From positions 1 through 39,851 of the forward strand of contig JAFRXK010000029.1 in NCBI GenBank assembly GCA_017442865.1: a stretch of DNA of 39,851 bases. The letters run 5' to 3'. This DNA comes from Lachnospiraceae bacterium. GTDB taxonomy: Bacteria; Bacillota; Clostridia; Lachnospirales; Lachnospiraceae. The notes beneath the pieces are model-generated. The model ran no database searches. It had not been told where the DNA came from and saw nothing but the letters and a program-made list of their open reading frames with translations. Both the position numbers and the translations under genes were made by a program. Each line of letters starts with the position of its first letter. The stretch's first letter is position 1. Shown one piece after another: positions 31,876 to 39,851 of this stretch.

Positions 31876-33900
31876 GTGAAAAATCTAAAGAAAATGATTT
31901 TGTGCATGCTGGTGGCAGCTCTGGTTGGAAGTATGCTGCTTACGGGATGTGGGAAAAAGGGCGGCAATACAGATTCGACAGGCGAGAATGCTTCACAGGC
32001 AAATGTTGAAGAGAACAGCTCACAGAATGAAGAGAACAAATCAGGCATGAGCGAGGAAGAGCTTTTAAGAAGACAGCAGCTTGAGGTAATCCCTGATGAT
32101 GCAGTTTATAAGGACGCATCAAAGTCCGTGGAGGAGAGAGTTGCAGACCTCATGTCTTACATGACATTAAAGGAAAAGGCTGCACAGATGGTTATGGCAG
32201 AGAGAAATACAGCAAGCGGCGGTGCCGGTCCGGCAGACCTTCAGAGCTATCCGCTTGGTTCAATATTAAGCGGCGGCGGCTCGGCACCTGCAAGCGGCAA
32301 CACCTCACAGGATTGGGCAAAGATGATAGATCAGTATCAGCAGGTTGCAACTGAGAAGACAAGACTTGGCATACCGATTCTTTATGGTATTGATGCCGTA
32401 CACGGCAACAGCAACCTTTTCGGTGTGACGATATTCCCTCACAATGTGGGACTTGGAGCGACAGGAGATTATGAGCTTGTTGAGAAGATTGGTGCTGCAA
32501 CAGCAAAGGATGTAAGGGCAATCGGCGCAAACTGGATATTCGCACCGACACTCGGAAACCCACAGTACGTAACATGGGGCAGAAGCTACGAATGCTTCAG
32601 CGAGGACGCAAAGGAGGTTGCTCCATACGGCGCAGCGTATGTAAGAGGCATGCAGGGCGTATTGGGCAGCGATGAATTCCTTTCACAGTCAAAGGCACTT
32701 GCTACCGCAAAGCATTACATAGGCGAAGGCTACACCATGAACGGTATGAACCAGGGTAATGTAAACATGAGCGATGAGGAATTTGACGAGCTCTTAAAGT
32801 CGGGCGTTATAGAGCCTTTCAAGCAGGCGGTTGAGAACGGCGCAAAGACCGTTATGATATCCTACAACAGTGTAAACGGCCTGAAGTGTCACGGAAATAA
32901 GCACCTGATAACAGACATTTTGCGTGGCGAGCTTGGATTTGACGGAATCGTAATCGGCGATTACAATGCAATTCAGCAGATAACAGTGCCGGGCGGCAAG
33001 TTCGAGGACCAGCTGCTCACAGCAATAGATGCAGGCTTAGATGTTACAATGGAGCCATTTATGTGGCGCGAGATAACAGACGATATAGTTGATTTCGTGG
33101 AAAACGGCAAGCTTTCACAGGAAAGACTTGATGACTCGGTACGCAGAATACTTACCGCAAAATTTGAGCTTGGTTTATTTGAGAACCCTTATTCAAATGC
33201 AGACTACATCAAGGAGACAGGCTCGGATGAGAGCAGGGAGCTTGCAAGGCAGGCAGTAAGAGAGTCACTTGTGCTTCTTAAGAATGATAAGGTTGCTGCT
33301 GATAAGAATGTATTTGATGTGCTTAAGAACGCTGAAAATATATTTGTGGCAGGAAAAGGTGCGAACGATATCGGAACCCAGTGCGGCGGCTGGACAATAA
33401 GCTGGCAGGGCCAGACAGGCAAATGTACCATCGGAACAACAATACTTGACGGTATCAAGGAAGTAACCGGCAAGGATGCAGTATACAGCAGAGACGGCAA
33501 GGACATGCCTGAGAATACAGAGATTGCGATAGTTGCAGTTTCAGAGATTCCTTACGCAGAGAGCAACGGTGACAGAACCTACAAGTCACTCCAGTTTATG
33601 AACTCAGAGTGGAAGGTAGTTGAAGCAATAAAGGAGCAGAATCCTGACGTGCCGGTGCTTGTAATACTCATAACAGGAAGAACGCTTGTTATGGATAAGT
33701 ACATAGACAATGCAGATGCAATAGTCTGTGCATGGCTGCCGGGAACAGAGTGTGAAGGTATAGCAGATGTACTTTTCGGAGATTATGATTTTACCGGAAA
33801 GCTTAACTATACATGGTTTAAGACCGGAGATGACTTTAAGGACAGAAAAGAAGATGGTGTTCTTTTTGAAAAAGGCTTCGGACTTAAGAAAGCAGATTAA
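31876..33900 (+). CDS. GH3 beta-glucosidase-type lipoprotein
   Basis: 674-residue extracellular lipoprotein. Lipobox LLTGC with lipidation at C25, an Asn/Ser/Glu linker, then the GH3 N-terminal TIM-barrel (about 80-430; IDAVHGNSNLFGVTIFPHN, KHYIGEGYT) with the likely nucleophile D362 in GFDGIVIGDYNAI, and the C-terminal GH3 alpha/beta sandwich (about 465-670). The nucleophile context is GDY rather than the common SDW, but the Asp is present. The protein is similar to exo-beta-glucanases/glucosidases that remove glucose from short beta-glucans. GTG start with GGAGG eight nt upstream. In context it would finish the oligosaccharides made by the GH16 enzyme before uptake. Confidence 0.93.
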   Translation: MKNLKKMILCMLVAALVGSMLLTGCGKKGGNTDSTGENASQANVEENSSQNEENKSGMSEEELLRRQQLEVIPDDAVYKDASKSVEERVADLMSYMTLKEKAAQMVMAERNTASGGAGPADLQSYPLGSILSGGGSAPASGNTSQDWAKMIDQYQQVATEKTRLGIPILYGIDAVHGNSNLFGVTIFPHNVGLGATGDYELVEKIGAATAKDVRAIGANWIFAPTLGNPQYVTWGRSYECFSEDAKEVAPYGAAYVRGMQGVLGSDEFLSQSKALATAKHYIGEGYTMNGMNQGNVNMSDEEFDELLKSGVIEPFKQAVENGAKTVMISYNSVNGLKCHGNKHLITDILRGELGFDGIVIGDYNAIQQITVPGGKFEDQLLTAIDAGLDVTMEPFMWREITDDIVDFVENGKLSQERLDDSVRRILTAKFELGLFENPYSNADYIKETGSDESRELARQAVRESLVLLKNDKVAADKNVFDVLKNAENIFVAGKGANDIGTQCGGWTISWQGQTGKCTIGTTILDGIKEVTGKDAVYSRDGKDMPENTEIAIVAVSEIPYAESNGDRTYKSLQFMNSEWKVVEAIKEQNPDVPVLVILITGRTLVMDKYIDNADAIVCAWLPGTECEGIADVLFGDYDFTGKLNYTWFKTGDDFKDRKEDGVLFEKGFGLKKAD

Positions 33901-33945
33901 AGGCAGATTAAAGGCAAATATAAAAAAACTTCATATAATCCTTTA

Positions 33946-34001
33946 GGGGCGGCGCACAGCAGATAACAAAAAACAAGGAAGCTGTGCGCCGCCCCGGTTT
34001 T
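33946..34001 (+). terminator. GC-rich terminator after the GH3 gene
   Basis: Perfect 15-bp stem (33946-33960 with 33981-33995), loop of 20 nt, followed by GGTTTTA. Ends the GH3 transcript. Confidence 0.88.
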
Positions 34002-34412
34002 AAACTGTACAACAATTATAAAAAAGTTGTATAATTTAAAATCTTATATAATCTTGCACATTAACCACATAAAACTTAGCATTAAGAGGCGCATTCGGGC
34101 ATTTATTTTGACCTGTCAGCATAGAATTAGTTATATTAAACAAAAAAATATAACAAAAAAGGCGTGATAAAACGATAAAATGGCACGTTTTACTTAAACG
34201 TATAAATAAAGTGTAACGTTTTTTTAAATAAAAATGAAAAAAACAGTACTGGCAATATGCACAATAAATGTCAGAGAGATTATATACTATTTTGGAATAA
34301 TTACATATAAAACAATAAAAAACAGAGATATTATTATTAATAAGTGTAGTCAAAGTGCTAAAAAAACAGCAATTTTACACAGTAAAACGATTGATAAAAC
34401 GAAAAAGAACAG
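34002..34412. other. AT-rich intergenic region with operator-like half sites
   Basis: No gene seen. Several CGTTT/AAACG half sites occur, including ACTTAAACGT at 34192-34201, GTAACGTTTTT at about 34213-34223 and AAACGA copies at about 34170-34176 and 34385-34401. They lie upstream of the sugar-transporter promoter and may be auxiliary regulator sites. Confidence 0.45.
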
Positions 34413-34441
34413 TTGACACGCTAACTTAAACGTTATATAAT
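34413..34441 (+). promoter_or_regulatory. Consensus promoter of the sugar ABC transporter with operator in the spacer
   Basis: -35 TTGACA (34413-34418), exactly 17 bp, -10 TATAAT (34436-34441). The spacer holds ACTTAAACGT (34424-34433), identical to a copy at 34192-34201. A GAAAC...GTTTC inverted repeat (34454-34469) follows in the transcribed leader. This is a strong promoter that must be held down by a repressor, probably of the LacI type. Confidence 0.85.
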
Positions 34442-34495
34442 TAAGCCATCATAGAAACGCGAAAGTTTCAAAGTAAATAAGGAGGAAGTTTTATT

Positions 34496-35923
34496 ATGAA
34501 GAAAATGTTAGCACTTATGCTTGCACTTGTTATGGTATTCGGCTTATTAACAGGATGCGGCAGTGGCAACGGATCAAAGGATGCTGAGACAACAAAGGCA
34601 GCAGAAGAGACAAAGGCTCCAGAAGCTGATACAACAAAGGAAGCTGTTGAGACAGAAGCTCCTGCAGAAGATGCAGTTAAGCTTACTATCTGGACACTCG
34701 CAGGTGACTTAAAGACATTTGCTGAGAAGTACATGGAAGAACACAAGAATGTAACAATTGAGACAGTTGTTATTGACCCAGGCGAGTATGTTGATAAGAC
34801 ACAGACCGCTATCCTTGGCGGCGACAAGTCAATCGATATCATCTGCGGCGAGCCTCAGATGGTTGGTAATATGTATGATGCTGGCCTTTTCGCAGATCTT
34901 GGCGCTTTAGGCGGAAGTGAATTCGAAGGACAGATTGTTGATTACGTATGGGATGTTGGTACAGATGCTGACGGCGTTTTAAGAGCTATCTCTTATCAGG
35001 TAACACCGGCTGGTTTCTACTACAGAACGGATATTGCTGAGAAGGTATTCGGAACAAGCGATGCTGAAGAGATTGGCAAGTATTTTGCAACATATGATGG
35101 AATTATTGATGCAGCTAAGAAGTTAAAGGAGGCTGGTTACAGAATCTTTGCTTCAGATGGTGAGACAAACTACTTCTCAGGCGATTCAGCTTGGGTTGTT
35201 GATGGCAAGCTTAATGTTGACCCTAGCCGTGTTCAGTATTTTGATTTCGCAACAGAGTTATACCAGGGCGATTACACAGCTTATGCAGCAGCTTGGTCAG
35301 CTCCTTGGTATGCAGCTATGGCAGGTCCTGTTCCTGTTCTTACAGCTGACAGTGATGTAAACGTTTGGGATGGCGATGCATTTGCAGAAGCAACAGAAGG
35401 TTACGCACAGACTGAGATTTTTGCATATGGTCTTCCAGCATGGGGAACACTTGTTATGAGAGATCACTATGGTGATACAAAGGGCAAGTGGGGTATCTGT
35501 GGCGGTCCTTCATATGGTTTCGGCGGCGGTACATTTGTAGGCGTTAGTGAGCTTTCAGAGAAGAAGGAAGAAGCTTATAAGTTCATTCAGTGGATGCTTT
35601 CGGATGAGACTCTTACATGGTGGATTGATAAGTCAGAAGGCGATGTAGTTTCTAAGATTTCTGTTCTTGAAGCTAACAAGGATTTCAAGAACCCGCTTTA
35701 CAACAACCAGAGTACATATGCTATGTGGATGAAGTTAGCTGAGGGTATTGATTACTCAAAGGTTACACAGTATGACACAATCATTGGTAACAAGTGGGGC
35801 GAGGCAATCGGTAAGTATAAGACAGGTGAAATGGATAAGAAGGCAGCTTATGAGTTCTTCTATGACGAAGTTGCAAGTGCATATCCAGAGCTTACAATTG
35901 AGAGAACTTTATTAGAGGACTAA
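34496..35923 (+). CDS. Sugar ABC transporter solute-binding lipoprotein (family 1)
   Basis: 475-residue extracellular binding protein. Signal and lipobox GLLTGC with lipidation at C21, a Thr/Lys/Glu/Ala linker to about residue 60, then the two-lobed family 1 fold (LTIWTLAGDLKTFAEKYMEEHKNVTIETVVI, later LSEKKEEAYKFIQWMLSDE). Captures mono- or oligosaccharides and delivers them to the two permeases encoded downstream. A GGAGG ribosome site and consensus promoter imply high expression. A hairpin with T run after the gene (35964-35994) probably reduces read-through so that binding protein is made in excess over permeases. The ligand is not evident; beta-gluco- or manno-oligosaccharides are a contextual guess. 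Confidence 0.92.
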   Translation: MKKMLALMLALVMVFGLLTGCGSGNGSKDAETTKAAEETKAPEADTTKEAVETEAPAEDAVKLTIWTLAGDLKTFAEKYMEEHKNVTIETVVIDPGEYVDKTQTAILGGDKSIDIICGEPQMVGNMYDAGLFADLGALGGSEFEGQIVDYVWDVGTDADGVLRAISYQVTPAGFYYRTDIAEKVFGTSDAEEIGKYFATYDGIIDAAKKLKEAGYRIFASDGETNYFSGDSAWVVDGKLNVDPSRVQYFDFATELYQGDYTAYAAAWSAPWYAAMAGPVPVLTADSDVNVWDGDAFAEATEGYAQTEIFAYGLPAWGTLVMRDHYGDTKGKWGICGGPSYGFGGGTFVGVSELSEKKEEAYKFIQWMLSDETLTWWIDKSEGDVVSKISVLEANKDFKNPLYNNQSTYAMWMKLAEGIDYSKVTQYDTIIGNKWGEAIGKYKTGEMDKKAAYEFFYDEVASAYPELTIERTLLED

Positions 35924-35963
35924 TTTTTAATAGAGTTTAAAAAATTATTTTGAGTAGTTACGA

Positions 35964-35994
35964 GGGTGGAGGATCATCGATTCTCCACCCTTTT
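35964..35994 (+). terminator. Intraoperon attenuator between binding protein and permeases
   Basis: 8-bp stem GGGTGGAG/CTCCACCC (35964-35971 with 35983-35990), extended by two pairs, followed by TTTT. Likely a partial terminator that sets transporter stoichiometry. Confidence 0.8.
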
Positions 35995-36025
35995 AAACAA
36001 TAAATAATATGGAGGTGTAGGATTT

Positions 36026-37036
36026 ATGGCTGCAAAAAAAAAGGAAGAAATCAATCTTACCGATAATATGCAGGTAGTTAATGAGGACACAGAAAAGAAG
36101 GTACGTATAAGAAGTAAGCTTACAAGCTATAACAGGTGGGGCTATGCGTTTGTAGTTCCGTTTGTAGTTGTCTTTTGCGTATTTAGTATATATCCTGTGT
36201 TAAGAACATTATACCTAAGCTTTACTCAGTATAAAGGCTTTGGAACTCCAAAGTGGCTTGGACTTGACAATTATATAAGAGTTCTTACAGATAAGATATT
36301 TTGGCAATCGTTTGGCAATACATGGAAGATATGGGGCATCAATATCGTGCTTCAGTTAGGACTTGCTTTCCTCCTTACTATTATATTTAGTGATATAAAG
36401 TATAAGGTAAAAGGCCTTAGTATATTCAGGGCAGTATTTTATCTGCCAAATATTATTGCTGCTACATCAGTAGCACTTCTTTTTCAGGCATTGATGGATA
36501 AGAATTATGGAAGCTTTAACAAAATTATTTATGACGCATCTATAAAACTGAATAAAACCTTTAGTTTTATACCAAGGTATAAAATGGTTGACTGGCTGGG
36601 GGACAAAAACACAGCATTCCTTATAATTGCAATTGTCGCAGCATGGATGTGGTTTGGTAATTCGTTTATCATGCTTATGGCAAGCGTACAGGGTATTCCG
36701 ACAGATTATTTTGAGGCAGCAGCTATTGACGGTGCTAACAGATGGAAGGTGTTTGGAAAGATTACACTTCCGCTTATTAAGCCTATACTTCTTTATGTGG
36801 CTATTACCTCACTTATCGGTGGCTTGCAGATGTTTGATTTACCATATCTTATGGTTAGACCGGGTAATCAGGCATACAGTTCTATAAGAACGGCTATGAT
36901 GTATCTGTACTCGTTTGGCTTTGGTAATAACAGACAGATGGGCTATGCGTCAGCAGTTGCCTACATATTATTCCTTATTATATTTGCATTCTCAGTAGCA
37001 CAATTTTTCTTATTTAACAGGAAGGAGGATAAATAA
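36026..37036 (+). CDS. Sugar ABC transporter permease (MalF/UgpA type)
   Basis: 336-residue membrane protein with about six membrane segments; the first is at about 38-60 (FVVPFVVVFCVFSIYP). The cytoplasmic EAA loop EAAAIDGANRWKVFGKITLP at about residues 229-248 contacts the ATPase. The charged N-terminus (about 1-35) is typical for MalF/UgpA subunits. GGAGG ten nt before the ATG. Its stop codon directly abuts the ATG of the second permease, so the two are translationally coupled. No ATPase gene is in the operon, so it probably uses a shared MsmK-type ATPase encoded elsewhere. Confidence 0.93.
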   Translation: MAAKKKEEINLTDNMQVVNEDTEKKVRIRSKLTSYNRWGYAFVVPFVVVFCVFSIYPVLRTLYLSFTQYKGFGTPKWLGLDNYIRVLTDKIFWQSFGNTWKIWGINIVLQLGLAFLLTIIFSDIKYKVKGLSIFRAVFYLPNIIAATSVALLFQALMDKNYGSFNKIIYDASIKLNKTFSFIPRYKMVDWLGDKNTAFLIIAIVAAWMWFGNSFIMLMASVQGIPTDYFEAAAIDGANRWKVFGKITLPLIKPILLYVAITSLIGGLQMFDLPYLMVRPGNQAYSSIRTAMMYLYSFGFGNNRQMGYASAVAYILFLIIFAFSVAQFFLFNRKEDK

Positions 37037-37867
37037 ATGGGCAAAAAAGTCGGAAGATTTTTCTTGTATTTGTTTCTTATATTCCTTGCAGTTATTTGTG
37101 TAATTCCATTTGCCATGATGATTGTAAATGCTACAAGAAGTGGTGCGCAGATTATGTCGGGATTCACTTTAATTCCGGGTACAAGTGCAAAGGAAAACTG
37201 GGATTTGGTTTTTGATTATTTTAATCTTTTTATTGGTATGAGAAACAGTTTAATTGTTGCTATTCCTGCAACTATTCTTACTGCTTATTTCTCAGCTATT
37301 ACAGCGTATGCTCTTGCTATTTATAAGTTCCATGGAAGAAATATTATCTTTTATGTAATAGTTATCTTTATGATGATTCCGGGACAGTTAAGCCTTATCG
37401 GTTTCTACAACCTGTGTTTTAAGCTTGGTATGATTAATACATACTGGCCGCTTATTATTCCGGCTATTGCTTCACCTGGTACAGTATTCTTCCTGAGACA
37501 ATATGTACTTTCAATCCTGTCACCTTCACTTTTGGAGGCAGCAAGAATTGACGGTGCAAGTGAGGTGAGAATATTCCATAGGATTGTTTTACCAATTATG
37601 GCACCTGGTATTGCAACTATGTCAATAGGTGCATTTATCGGTAACTGGAATTCATACCTCGTTCCGTTGCTTATACTTACTTCGCCGCCTGAAAAATTTA
37701 CGCTTCCTGTTATGATTGCTTCACTTAATTCATCACAGGATATTGCAGCTAATCAGGGCGCAAAGTACATGGCAGTTGCTATTTCTATAGTTCCGATTAT
37801 CATAGCATTCTGCTTCTTCTCAAGATACATTATCAGCAGTATTACTGCAGGTAGTGTTAAGGAGTAA
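37037..37867 (+). CDS. Sugar ABC transporter permease (MalG/UgpE type)
   Basis: 276-residue membrane protein with six predicted membrane segments, from LFLIFLAVICVIPFAMMIVNATRS near the N-terminus to VPIIIAFCFFSRYIISSITAG near the end. EAA loop EAARIDGASEVRIFHRIVLP at about residues 166-185. Starts immediately after the stop of the first permease and completes the heterodimer. A strong terminator follows, so the ATPase is not part of this operon. Confidence 0.93.
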   Translation: MGKKVGRFFLYLFLIFLAVICVIPFAMMIVNATRSGAQIMSGFTLIPGTSAKENWDLVFDYFNLFIGMRNSLIVAIPATILTAYFSAITAYALAIYKFHGRNIIFYVIVIFMMIPGQLSLIGFYNLCFKLGMINTYWPLIIPAIASPGTVFFLRQYVLSILSPSLLEAARIDGASEVRIFHRIVLPIMAPGIATMSIGAFIGNWNSYLVPLLILTSPPEKFTLPVMIASLNSSQDIAANQGAKYMAVAISIVPIIIAFCFFSRYIISSITAGSVKE

Positions 37868-37897
37868 TAATATAATAACAATTTTATTAAATAATAT

Positions 37898-37941
37898 AGG
37901 CTGTTGCATTAACGAATGTTGTTAATGTAGCAGCCTTTTTT
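37898..37941 (+). terminator. Terminator of the sugar transporter operon
   Basis: 16-bp stem with a few G-U pairs (37898-37913 with 37921-37936), 7-nt loop and six T. Confidence 0.9.
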
Positions 37942-37980
37942 GGTGGTTCCTATGACAATCAGCATATTTTTTTTGTCTTG

Positions 37981-38083
37981 AACATGCTGTTACGTTGGTG
38001 ATTAATAATCACAAATGTGATAGCATGTTATTTTATGTCAATTTCAAAAAATAAATATATTAATAATATACTTTTAGTATATT
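37981..38083. promoter_or_regulatory. Palindromes upstream of the XRE regulator
   Basis: An 8-bp inverted repeat AACATGCT/AGCATGTT (37981-37988, 38022-38029) encloses a 15-bp palindrome GTGATTAATAATCAC (37998-38012). A further inverted repeat AATATAC/GTATATT lies at 38065-38083. These are plausible autoregulatory operators, but no promoter pair is clear. Confidence 0.4.
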
Positions 38084-38152
38084 GAAAGTTGCTGGAACAA
38101 AAATTAGAAAAATTTATAATAATAAAAGTAATAAGAAGATGCAGGAAAATGG

Positions 38153-38557
38153 ATGAATGATATGAAGAAGACTGTTTTAAAAGAAAAGAAAGATCGTGCA
38201 GAAAGAATAAGAAAAATTAGAATTGCTTGCGGATATTCACAGGAGAATATGGCAGATATGTTTGAAATATCTTTATCTGCATATAAAAAAATAGAGAGCG
38301 CTGAAAATAATATTTCTTTAAAGGCGTTAAGAATTTTAAAAGAGCAGTTAGATGTATCCTCGGATTATATTTTATATGGGGAAGAAAAAGATTTTGAACA
38401 AACTTGGTTGTCGTATAGCAATTGCAATAGAAAAGATAAGATTAAGATGTTCTTGAAAATAATAAATTATTTTAGCAATGATTCGATAAATATTAGAAAT
38501 GAAAACAATTTGAATAAGGAAGAATTAGTTAATATAATTAATCAATTGTTTGAATAA
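38153..38557 (+). CDS. XRE-family helix-turn-helix regulator
   Basis: 134-residue cytoplasmic DNA-binding protein. The N-terminal HTH_3 domain (about residues 16-75) reads CGYSQENMADMFEISLSAYKKIES, followed by SLKALRILKEQLDVSSDYILYG. The C-terminal part is short, Lys/Asn-rich and has no recognised domain. The sequence is clearly more A/T-rich than the genes to the left, hinting at a different origin. An ATG at 38162 (residue 4) is an alternative start. Palindromes upstream suggest autoregulation. A partial surface-protein gene follows in the same direction. Confidence 0.87.
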   Translation: MNDMKKTVLKEKKDRAERIRKIRIACGYSQENMADMFEISLSAYKKIESAENNISLKALRILKEQLDVSSDYILYGEEKDFEQTWLSYSNCNRKDKIKMFLKIINYFSNDSINIRNENNLNKEELVNIINQLFE

Positions 38558-38687
38558 AAGTGTTCAAAGCCATAGTACAAAAGAATACTTTAAGATAATT
38601 TTGGAAGGGAGGGGAGAACAGGCGTAGTAATCAAAAGAATATTGGATTGGTACTATGGAAATACAACAAATAATATAAGGAGACTCT

Positions 38688-39851
38688 ATGAAAAAGAATT
38701 GTAAAATTAAAAAAGCACTGATTTTATTTTTATGTTTTAGTTTATTATTGCTTATAAAAAAAGAAACTGTATATGCTGAAAAATCAAATAATATTAATAC
38801 TAGTATTTTATATTCAGCGGAAACAGCACAGTACTATACAACATATTTTGATGGAAATGGCGGAAGTTGTAGTAAAACAAGTGATTCTTATAAATGTGGA
38901 ACAGCATATGGAACATTACCGACACCTACAAGGAGTGGCTATAAATTTTTGGGATGGTATTTTAATAAGAATTGGGCAGATAAAGATAAGGTTTCCAGTA
39001 CAACATTTGTTAGGTCTGCAACAGTAACTTTATATGCAAGATGGGAACAGATAGTAAGTGAGAAAACATATACTGTTACTTATAATGCAAATGGAGGAAA
39101 TTGCAGCGTAAAGAGTCAGCAGTATACGTATGGACCAAATAACAGATATACAGCTCTTCCAACAGCAACAAGGACAGGCTATACATTTGCGGGCTGGTAT
39201 ACGTCAGCAGAAGGAGGAACAAAGATAACAACAAATACAGGAGTAGCAGCAACCAACAGAACCCTGTATGCACACTGGACAGTAAAAGCGTATACCATCA
39301 CATATAATGCAAATGGAGGAAATTGCAGCGTAAAGAGTCAGCAATATACGTATGGACCAAATAACAGATATACAGCTCTTCCAACAGCAACAAGGACAGG
39401 ATATACATTTGAGGGATGGTATACGTCAGCAGAAGGAGGAACGAAGATAACAACAAATACAGGAGTAGCAGCAACCGACAGAACCCTGTATGCACACTGG
39501 ACAGCAAGAGCATATACAGTGAAATTTAATGCAAACGGAGGAACGTGTGAAACAAAGAGCCAGAAGTATATATATGGACCGACAAACAGATATACAGCTC
39601 TACCAACAGCAACAAGAACAGGCTATACGTTTGCAGGGTGGTATACGTCAGCAGAAGGAGGAACAAAGATAACAACGAATACAGGAGTAGCGGCAACCGA
39701 CAGAACCCTGTATGCACACTGGACAGCAAGAACATATACAGTGAAATTTAATGCAAACGGAGGAACATGTGAAACAAAGAGCCAGAAGTATGTATATGGA
39801 CCGACAACCAGATATACGGCATTGCCAACAGCAGAAAGGGCAGGCTATCTA
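38688..39851 (+). CDS. Secreted repeat protein with InlB-type B repeats (partial)
   Basis: 388 codons are visible; the gene runs off the window end. Start ATG with AAGGAGA four nt upstream. A signal peptide of about 31 residues (basic start, LILFLCFSLLLL, then VYAEK). A first, degenerate repeat (about 50-120; GYKFLGWYFNKNW) is followed by tandem repeats of 74 residues of the Listeria-Bacteroides/InlB B-repeat class (GYTFAGWYTSAEGGTKITT, TLYAHWT). Such repeats occur in surface adhesins and large exported proteins of gut bacteria. The enzymatic or binding head, if any, and the anchor would be beyond the window. Confidence 0.88.
   Translation, partial: MKKNCKIKKALILFLCFSLLLLIKKETVYAEKSNNINTSILYSAETAQYYTTYFDGNGGSCSKTSDSYKCGTAYGTLPTPTRSGYKFLGWYFNKNWADKDKVSSTTFVRSATVTLYARWEQIVSEKTYTVTYNANGGNCSVKSQQYTYGPNNRYTALPTATRTGYTFAGWYTSAEGGTKITTNTGVAATNRTLYAHWTVKAYTITYNANGGNCSVKSQQYTYGPNNRYTALPTATRTGYTFEGWYTSAEGGTKITTNTGVAATDRTLYAHWTARAYTVKFNANGGTCETKSQKYIYGPTNRYTALPTATRTGYTFAGWYTSAEGGTKITTNTGVAATDRTLYAHWTARTYTVKFNANGGTCETKSQKYVYGPTTRYTALPTAERAGYL
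39081..39851 (+). repeat. 222-bp tandem repeats in the surface protein gene
   Basis: Corresponding bases fall at 39084, 39306, 39528 and 39750: an exact 222-bp (74-codon) period for at least three full units and a truncated fourth. The nucleotide identity is high, indicating recent amplification or homogenisation. Confidence 0.9.

Noticed and set aside
1..39851. tRNA, rRNA, insertion sequence or prophage genes
   Set aside because: I found no cloverleaf with a conserved T-loop, no rRNA segment, no transposase and no phage structural or integrase gene.

Overview
The window looks like chromosome of an anaerobic Firmicute, most likely a Lachnospiraceae (Lachnospira/Roseburia/Butyrivibrio-like). 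The clues are a reverse rubrerythrin beside a PerR-type repressor, strong AGGAGG ribosome sites with frequent GTG/TTG starts, secreted enzymes with TQPQ and PETQA linkers, spmA/spmB homologues, a VanW-family protein and a sugar ABC transporter lacking its own ATPase. The species assignment is inference; no rRNA or tRNA gene is visible.

Layout. 1-1420: reverse rubrerythrin and a PerR-like repressor, both on the minus strand, with a palindromic operator next to the repressor's promoter. 1571-5983: an ABC ATPase and a very long FtsX-type permease with an extracellular coiled coil. 6070-8971: an acetyltransferase, an S1-domain RNA-binding protein, a small alarmone synthetase and a small membrane protein. 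8973-12629: CPBP-type protease, mechanosensitive channel, a membrane-anchored surface protein and a VOC protein. 12778-12975 (minus): cold-shock protein with a structured leader.

13546-22456 holds two giant secreted polysaccharidases in tandem. The first has two GH16 beta-glucanase domains; the second has a GH76 alpha-1,6-mannanase domain. Both carry CARDB and CBM6-like modules, low-complexity linkers and a shared C-terminal tail (IGDDNI). Together with a GH3 lipoprotein (31876-33900) and a sugar ABC transporter (34496-37867), they suggest a locus for breaking down yeast/fungal cell wall glucan and mannan. AAACGT-type operator-like sites precede the glucanase, GH3 and transporter genes and suggest shared control.

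22639-31452: a helical hypothetical protein (minus), a structured and repeat-rich intergenic region, spmA - amino-acid/sodium symporter - spmB, a cytoplasmic ParB-like/BMP fusion protein, a metallophosphoesterase and a VanW-family surface protein. 38153-39851: an XRE regulator and the start of a repeat surface protein (InlB-type B repeats, exact 222-bp period) cut off by the window end.

A recurring oddity is a set of short tandem duplications (39-67 bp units, about 2 to 2.6 copies) at six separate gene boundaries. The best candidates for something undescribed are the paired exoenzymes with their common C-terminal tail and presumed shared regulation, the ParB-like/BMP fusion, and the structured element at about 23150-23390.
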